This document shows positions 58,508 through 64,000 of a DNA stretch of 64,000 bases, in pieces. The stretch comes from Isoetes taiwanensis (Eukaryota > Streptophyta > Lycopodiopsida > Isoetales > Isoetaceae). The DNA is taken from NCBI GenBank assembly GCA_021234155.1, contig JAJEKV010000022.1:6133753-6197752 (forward strand). Direction: 5' to 3'. The position numbers and the translations under genes are program-made. The notes under the pieces are model-generated. The model saw only the letters and a list, made by a program, of their open reading frames with translations. It did not search any database and had not been told where the DNA came from. Each line of letters begins with the position of its first letter. Position 1 is the first letter of the stretch.

Positions 58508-61375
58508 AACAATTCGTTACCTTGATATTCCTCAGGTATATGAAGGTTGAGAACTCTTTTAATTTTATGCATTCGTGCTCTCTTACTACATAGATTTATC
58601 CCTGTTTTTAAGTTTGCATGATCTTTTTTTTCTGTGCATAAGCAGTTAAGTGTATGTGTGGTACTATCAATGACTTTGGTGCAGATAGAATCTTGGTGTA
58701 TAGACTATAATTAATTCCCAAAAAGGCTCTAGGCTATAATGAATTCCAGCAACGTACATGCCTATTAAGGGTACGAACAAATGTAGGCATATAGTTTTAA
58801 AAAGCTTTCAATCTTTAACAAAGTTATTAAACTTTTTAAACAAGGTTATTTTATACAAGATATTTATCACGGCGGCCAAGGCCATCGCGAACATTTCTTT
58901 TGTCCGACTCGAGGTAAAAGAACTTCTGTATTTAGTCGAAAGTATCTCAGTTATGGATATGCGAAAATTGAATTAATTGTATCTAGCCTTGGAGAATTCT
59001 AACGTCTGTAGTTGCCGATATCAATTATGCAAAATGGTTATCCAAAAAGCATATGTACAAAACATGATACCTTTACCCCGCAACTTTTTACATGTCTTTC
59101 TTATCAATTGTCGAATGAATGATCGAATAGTTTATAGGCGCAAGCAAGTATTAATTTCTAAACATGACGTAAGGTAAGACTTTTAAGGCTATCTCGCAAA
59201 ACTTTTAAGCAATTCAAGACTTTTTAGGTTATATGCGCATTTTGAAATCCAAACATCTTCTTCGGCTTTGGTAGATCCTCCCTCTGTTGGCCTAGCCCCA
59301 CAATTCGAAGTAGTTATGAAGATACAATTGCAATGTCATACTTGTTAATTCATGGAGATCTATTGTCCAAGGAACTAAAAATGTTTGTGCCAATAATAAA
59401 GCAATTCGAGGCAAAAAATTTGTTAACTAATAAGCAATTTCTTTGTGAAGTTACAAAGCAATTTAAATAAGCAATTTATTATGTGAAATTGGGGTTCTGT
59501 AGACTCACAAGCCTTCTTTGGGCTCTGAAATGACCACGACAGAGGCCACAATCTGGAAGACAATAGCGAAAAATGCTTCGTAATCTCTGTTTCTCGCTGT
59601 TTCATCGTTATTTCTTAGCTTATTAGGCCCATTGAATTTGGGCTTTGTGTTTGTGGTTTTTAGAATATTTTCATGCGTGAGCCTTTATTGCTCACGCTTG
59701 TCGACATGGCGTCCATTAAGGCGGCACGTCCATCAAGTACACGTCACCCCAAAATTCAAATTTTAAGTGGAAACCCTTCCTGTTTTCCTCGACAATCCTT
59801 CTGATTTTCCAAAATGGAAACCTTTCCGAATTTCCATGTTAACCCTTCTTCATTTCAAAAGTTGGAAATTTGGAAGGGTTTCCATTGGTGTTGCTCAATT
59901 TTAGTCATAAACTATTACACTCTACCATATATCATTCTCTGCTTTCTGTTAGGCATTCATTGAGAGGAACACTAAAGAAATAGCATTCTTCCATGTATCC
60001 AACCCCTTGTTGCGGCACAATTAATTTTAGGGCAACTTATTGTGCCTTAGCATCTTGTTCCTTTTGAAGCCCACGAAACGGTAACCACCTTACCAAAAGG
60101 TTTTTTTTTTTCATCTGAGCATGAGACTGAGACTGAAGTAATAGGATTGCCCCACTTCACTCCTCACATGTGACTAATTGATCTATCCATGTGTTTCATA
60201 TTGATCAAGTTAAATTAGTAAATGAATGGATACCTATTAAATGAAAAATACATGGTACTGTGAGATTCAGGTGCATCATACGCATACGTATGTAGAATCA
60301 CATTATTTCACTAGGAACATCCTCTCATGAGCATCTGTATACAGAGTACCTAATGCACCTTTCTGTTTTTTCTTGCATAAGTATCTGCATTCATGGACAC
60401 CCTCTCATTGCCCTGCGTAAGCATCTGCATAAAACGTCTGATTCAAGCTTTAAAAGGAAAACCAAATCCAAGCTTCAAAATTGAAATACAAATTCAGACC
60501 AAGAATTTCCATTGTCTCAGCAATACACTACATCCAAAGAAAATAAAATCATCAGCACCGAAAACAGAGAGAATAGCTCCGGATTTGCCTTTGCCACGCC
60601 ACCATAGCCTGTAGAAGAATGAGGACCAAGTCTGTGCTTCCAAATCGAGCGGTTTCTAAAAGACATTGATTAACATTTAAAAAACATTGATTAACATTTA
60701 AAGGTCTATCGCACTAGAAAACGACGTAAGAGGATTCGCTGCATCAAAGGCCTCTGCATAATCCCTTCCTCTTAGCCTAGTACCAAAGCTCCGAATTTGC
60801 CTTTTCTTATCCTATGGGCCGCAATAAATCGCACATCAGAATATCTGGTTTGCTCTTGCGTGCAAACTCCAACTGCCAGAGAATCTTGCTCCGTTGTTCT
60901 TGTTCAAACAGACGGATCTCACCGGAGTTCCAACGCCTCTGCTCCTTCAAAAAAAACCCATAAGACTGAGAATTTGTCCATCGCCAAAATCATGAAGATC
61001 CTTACCCTCAAAGCCAAGAAGAAGAAAGCTTCCAAGAAATACGTCAGATTGCAACAAAGAAACATCAGCAAGACCCCCTGCCAGAAAGAACCATAGCCAG
61101 AGAGATGCAGGACAGAAACACAAAATTTTTACTATCTGGATTATGGCGGCGATGAAAGCAGAGCAGCTCGCTGGAATGGAGCAAACGAACTGGAGAAAGC
61201 AAATCCTCAGGAAGAGCGTTTGACGGAGCAGAGTTCTTCAAAAGCAGATAAGATCAACGATGTGGCCTCCATCGAAATTTTCACCCAATTATTTTTTCCT
61301 TGCTAATTTTTCCTCCACCCAGGAATTTAAGCATCAAAGGAATCGAATCTTGGTGAGAATCAATTATATAAGTGT
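58508..61375. other. Intergenic DNA with unassigned ORFs and a small inverted repeat
   Basis: One plus-strand frame runs 58758-59177 with a single stop at 58974-58976 (LTKLLNFLNKVILYKIF and QNMIPLPRNFLHVFLINC); it is unrecognised. Plus-strand 60797-61096 has a Lys-rich tract (ILTLKAKKKKASKKY) with no known family. A 13-bp perfect inverted repeat (tggaaacccttcc, 59768-59780 and 59872-59884) bounds 117 bp that could be a small MITE. Confidence 0.4.
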
Positions 61376-61379
61376 AGAT

Positions 61380-62465
61380 AAGAGAAAAAAGACAAGGTCA
61401 TGTGGCACGAAGTACAAGATGGTATGGCAAAAACTACAAGGTGAGGTGGATTTTAACAAATTTTACAAGCAAATTTGTGAGGTTAGTTGCAAGATAAATT
61501 GGTAAGACAAGGCAAGAGCAAGGTCATGTGACAAGAAGGACAAAATGATGTGGCAAAAACTACAAGGTGAGGTGGAGAAACCCTTAACAGATTTCACAAG
61601 TAAACTTTTGAGGTTAGTTGCAAGATGAATTGCTGAAACAAGGTGATGTGGCAATTACATGATGAGGTGGCAAGATGAAGTGGCAAGGGCAAGATAATGT
61701 GGCAAATAGATGCTGAGGTGGCAAAAAGAAGTCATGTGGCAAGAAGTTCAAGGTGATGTGGCAAAAACTACAAGTTGAGGTGGATAAATCCTTAACAAAT
61801 CTCACAGGCATACTTTTGAGATTATTTGCAAGATGAAATGGTAAAACAAGGTAATATTACAATTACATGATGAAGTGGCAAGAGCGAGATGATATGACAA
61901 ATATATGCTGAGGTGGCAAAAACAAGGTCATGTGACAAGAAGTATAATGTGATATCGCAAGAACTAAGTGGATAAACCCTTAACAAATTTCACAAGCAAG
62001 CATTTGAGGTCAGTTGCAAGATGAATTGGTAAAACAAGGTGATGTGGCAATTACATGATGAAGTGGCAAGATGAAGTGGCAAATATATGCTGAGATGGCA
62101 AAAACAAAGTCATGTAGCAAGAAGTACAAGGTGATGTGGCAAAAACAAGGTGAGGTGGATAAATCCTTAACAAATTACACAATCAAACTTTTGAGGTTAG
62201 TTGCAAGATGAGTTGGTAAAACAAGGTGATATGGCAATTACATGATGAAGTGGCACGATGAAGTGGCAAGAGCAAGATGATGTGGAAAATACATACTAAG
62301 GTGGCAAAAACAAGCTGATGTGGCAAGAAGTACAAGGTGATGTGCAAAAACTACAAGGTGAGGTGAATACCCTTAACAGATTTCGCAAGTAAACTTTTGA
62401 GATTAGTTGCGAGATGAATTGGTAAAACAAGGTGATGTGGCAATTATATGATGAGGTGACAATGT
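61380..62465. repeat. Satellite-like tandem array, ~190-bp period with GATGTGGCAA subrepeats
   Basis: The anchor cacaagcaaacttttgaggttagttgcaag-type phrase recurs at about 61463, 61592, 61798, 61986, 62171 and 62379, so the spacing is mostly 185-208 bp with a shorter first unit. Within each unit the decamer gatgtggcaa and its variants gaggtggcaa and gaagtggcaa occur repeatedly every 12-25 bp. The minus-strand frames over the array (for example 61811-61463) are a by-product of the repeat and probably not coding. Confidence 0.88.
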
Positions 62466-62469
62466 TTAC

Positions 62470-62865
62470 ATTTGTTGTAATAGTACCACCTACTTTCGCG
62501 CCCTAATTACTTTTTCCTTTTTTTTTTCTTCGAGCACTTTTGCAGATCAGAATTTTGGCTATGGCAAAAGTAGATGTAGCAGCGGTTGTGAATAGGGTTT
62601 CGTCAATGCACGAATATAATGCCAGATAACATTCATTTCCACTTACTTGGGTTGATCAAGTGCTAGTGTAGAATTTATCCCATCCTAAGTAGTGTTAGGA
62701 ATTTCTTCCTGACCAGGATTAGCAACATTGGCAATTATGTTATTACGATGATCATTTATTACGGAAGTTTCTTTGTTGTATTTTCCTCCATTTGATAGTT
62801 TATTAGCCTTCACTGTGAAAATATTTCAAATTTCTTCAACAAAAATAATATGAAATAAGTTCCTT
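62470..62865. other. AT-rich DNA between the satellite and the predicted exon
   Basis: Nothing is recognisable. If the exon at 62868 belongs to a real gene, this would be intron or downstream sequence on the minus strand. Confidence 0.45.
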
Positions 62866-62867
62866 AC

Positions 62868-63077
62868 TTTTTATTATCTCTTCTAGCTTGAGCAATCTGT
62901 CTTTCTGCATTTGAATAGAAGCTAACTCATTCTGAATAGTTATAGCTCTCTCACTGGCAGTTGGTATATGAATAGTAATAACCTCCTTCCTTATTGGAGA
63001 AGACGTATCAGTCTCAGCTTTTTGGACATCAAGGCTATCTAGATCGTCATCACTTGCTGTCATATTAGCTATTTTCT
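62868..63077 (-). CDS. Predicted internal exon of an unknown gene
   Basis: On the minus strand an acceptor (tttattgcag) precedes 63077 and a strong donor (GTAAGG) follows 62868, enclosing 210 bp open in one frame, phase 1 at both ends. The product starts KIANMTASDDDLDSLDVQ, an acidic stretch, and ends in a helical, coiled-coil-like segment (ELASIQMQKDRLLKLEEIIK). Such tails occur in Myb/SANT-type and transposon-associated DNA-binding proteins, but the motif alone is not diagnostic. The upstream exons would lie to the right of 63080, where I recognise nothing. Confidence 0.4.
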
Positions 63078-63079
63078 CT

Positions 63080-64000
63080 GCAATAAAGAAACATGGTTCA
63101 ATTTTATGCACCTGACAAACCGTGAATAATTACAATCATTACCTGTTGTCCATGTAGGTTTGATGTCTTCGTGCATAAATTGCATTTACATCACATGCAT
63201 GCTTGATGTACTGGAAAACGAAAATGGTATGAGATGTATAATAATATGCAACATCATGAAAAAAAGCACGTAAAGGAAGGAAGGAAGGAAGGTTCTTTTA
63301 TCTGCAAATGAAGCTTAACACTAAAAACTCATCACATGAATGTAACTTAAAAGATGGAACATTACAAAATGAACATGCATTATCAAATCAATAATATAGC
63401 TAACACATGCATGTTCATATACTATATGCAAGATATGTCATGCAATCTAAATAAAGAAATGTATAATAAAAGCATATAAAAAAATGTTACCTTTGAGTCC
63501 TAGTGCACTCCTTTACACATTGAAGTATGTTTGTATATTTCTCCCCAAACTTTGATGGCTCTACAGATTCCAAGAGGTATTTAGATTACAAAAGAGGAGC
63601 AGTTACTTTTAGAAGATGCATGCAAGGGGAAGTAGAAGACTAATTTCTATTGCAGCAGAGCTTTGCTATGATTGAGTAGTCAGTTTTGAAAAATAATTAT
63701 GTCAAAAGATTTAGCATCATTATGCTCTTTAAAGATCAAGAAAAAGGAGATTGTTCCTCATTTTGTGGAAAAAGCTCATACAAATATTTCAGGTGCAAGG
63801 ATAGAAATTTTGAAACACCTACCAGCACCCTAATCCACTTTTCTATACAAGGTGTCAAGCCATGTTTTTCAGTTTCTAAGAAAAGGTTCAAGCATCAAGT
63901 AAGAGGTACTTTTCATACCATTTATGAAGTTTTTGAGGAATTCGTTGACATAACATAATTTTCTCATGCAATTGGCAAAGATTGATGAGATATGTGAATA
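63080..64000. other. AT-rich DNA at the right edge
   Basis: A short (aagg)n microsatellite lies at 63274-63293. A 90-codon plus-strand frame (63686-63958, with EKGDCSSFCGKSSYKYFRCK) is unassigned; its four cysteines within about 15 residues could suggest a zinc-binding start, without further support. Confidence 0.4.

Noticed and set aside
61463-61811. Cys/His-containing repeated minus-strand ORFs as a zinc-finger-like protein
   Set aside because: They follow from the satellite subrepeat read in one frame; stops break the frame and there is no start or conserved spacing.

Overview
The window is nuclear DNA of a land plant. The evidence is spliceosomal introns, an EPIDERMAL PATTERNING FACTOR-like (EPFL) peptide gene, an F-box-like exon, Ty3/gypsy and Ty1/copia elements, plant-type LINEs, tRNA-derived SINEs and a Helitron terminus of the plant kind. 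Intact host genes are very sparse, and one LINE fragment has an RNase H-type C-terminus that I associate more with non-flowering plants than with angiosperms. A fern or another large-genome vascular plant fits, but the species cannot be fixed from the sequence.

Layout, left to right. An F-box-like exon runs off the left edge (minus strand, 1-223). A dead hAT-type transposase C-terminus (2441-3030) and a 1.06-kb TIR element (4556-5613) follow. The only convincing complete host gene is a three-exon EPFL gene on the minus strand (8175-9048); its N-terminal cysteine module is duplicated. From 10 to 17 kb there are short repeats, a LINE scrap with a perfect 21-bp target duplication (12899-13552) and tRNA-like SINE pieces. 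A Helitron 3' terminus lies at 17259. Next to it is a tandem repeat whose second copy is split by a 7.1-kb L1-like LINE (18168-25270); the LINE carries an antisense copia fragment just before its poly(A) tail.

The right half is dominated by two related Ty3/gypsy elements. Gypsy-1 (27374-35509) has 5-bp target duplications, 1.75-kb LTRs, an initiator-Met primer site and a decayed gag-pol. Gypsy-2 (44937-58217) interrupts a two-exon transposon-like ORF and is itself interrupted in the RT region by a 5.3-kb CACTA-like element (48505-53815). That element contains gene-like pieces and a 183-bp Mutator-type MITE, so four insertion levels are readable. Between the gypsy elements lie a hypothetical ORF (36943-37536), another LINE fragment with target duplication, a dimeric SINE, a ~430-bp tandem array and a LINE fragment with a (TTCTA)n tail. 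The right end holds a ~190-bp-period satellite (61380-62465) and one plausible exon of an unknown gene (62868-63077).

Three points deserve a second look: the 10-cysteine EPFL precursor; the nested insertions with apparent gene-fragment capture; and a strong clustering of differences between otherwise near-identical retroelement copies at CTG/CAG/CCGG sites. The last suggests either a methylation-linked mutational process or, more likely, sequencing error at CHG-methylated sites. No operon-like organisation or cooperating gene set is present.
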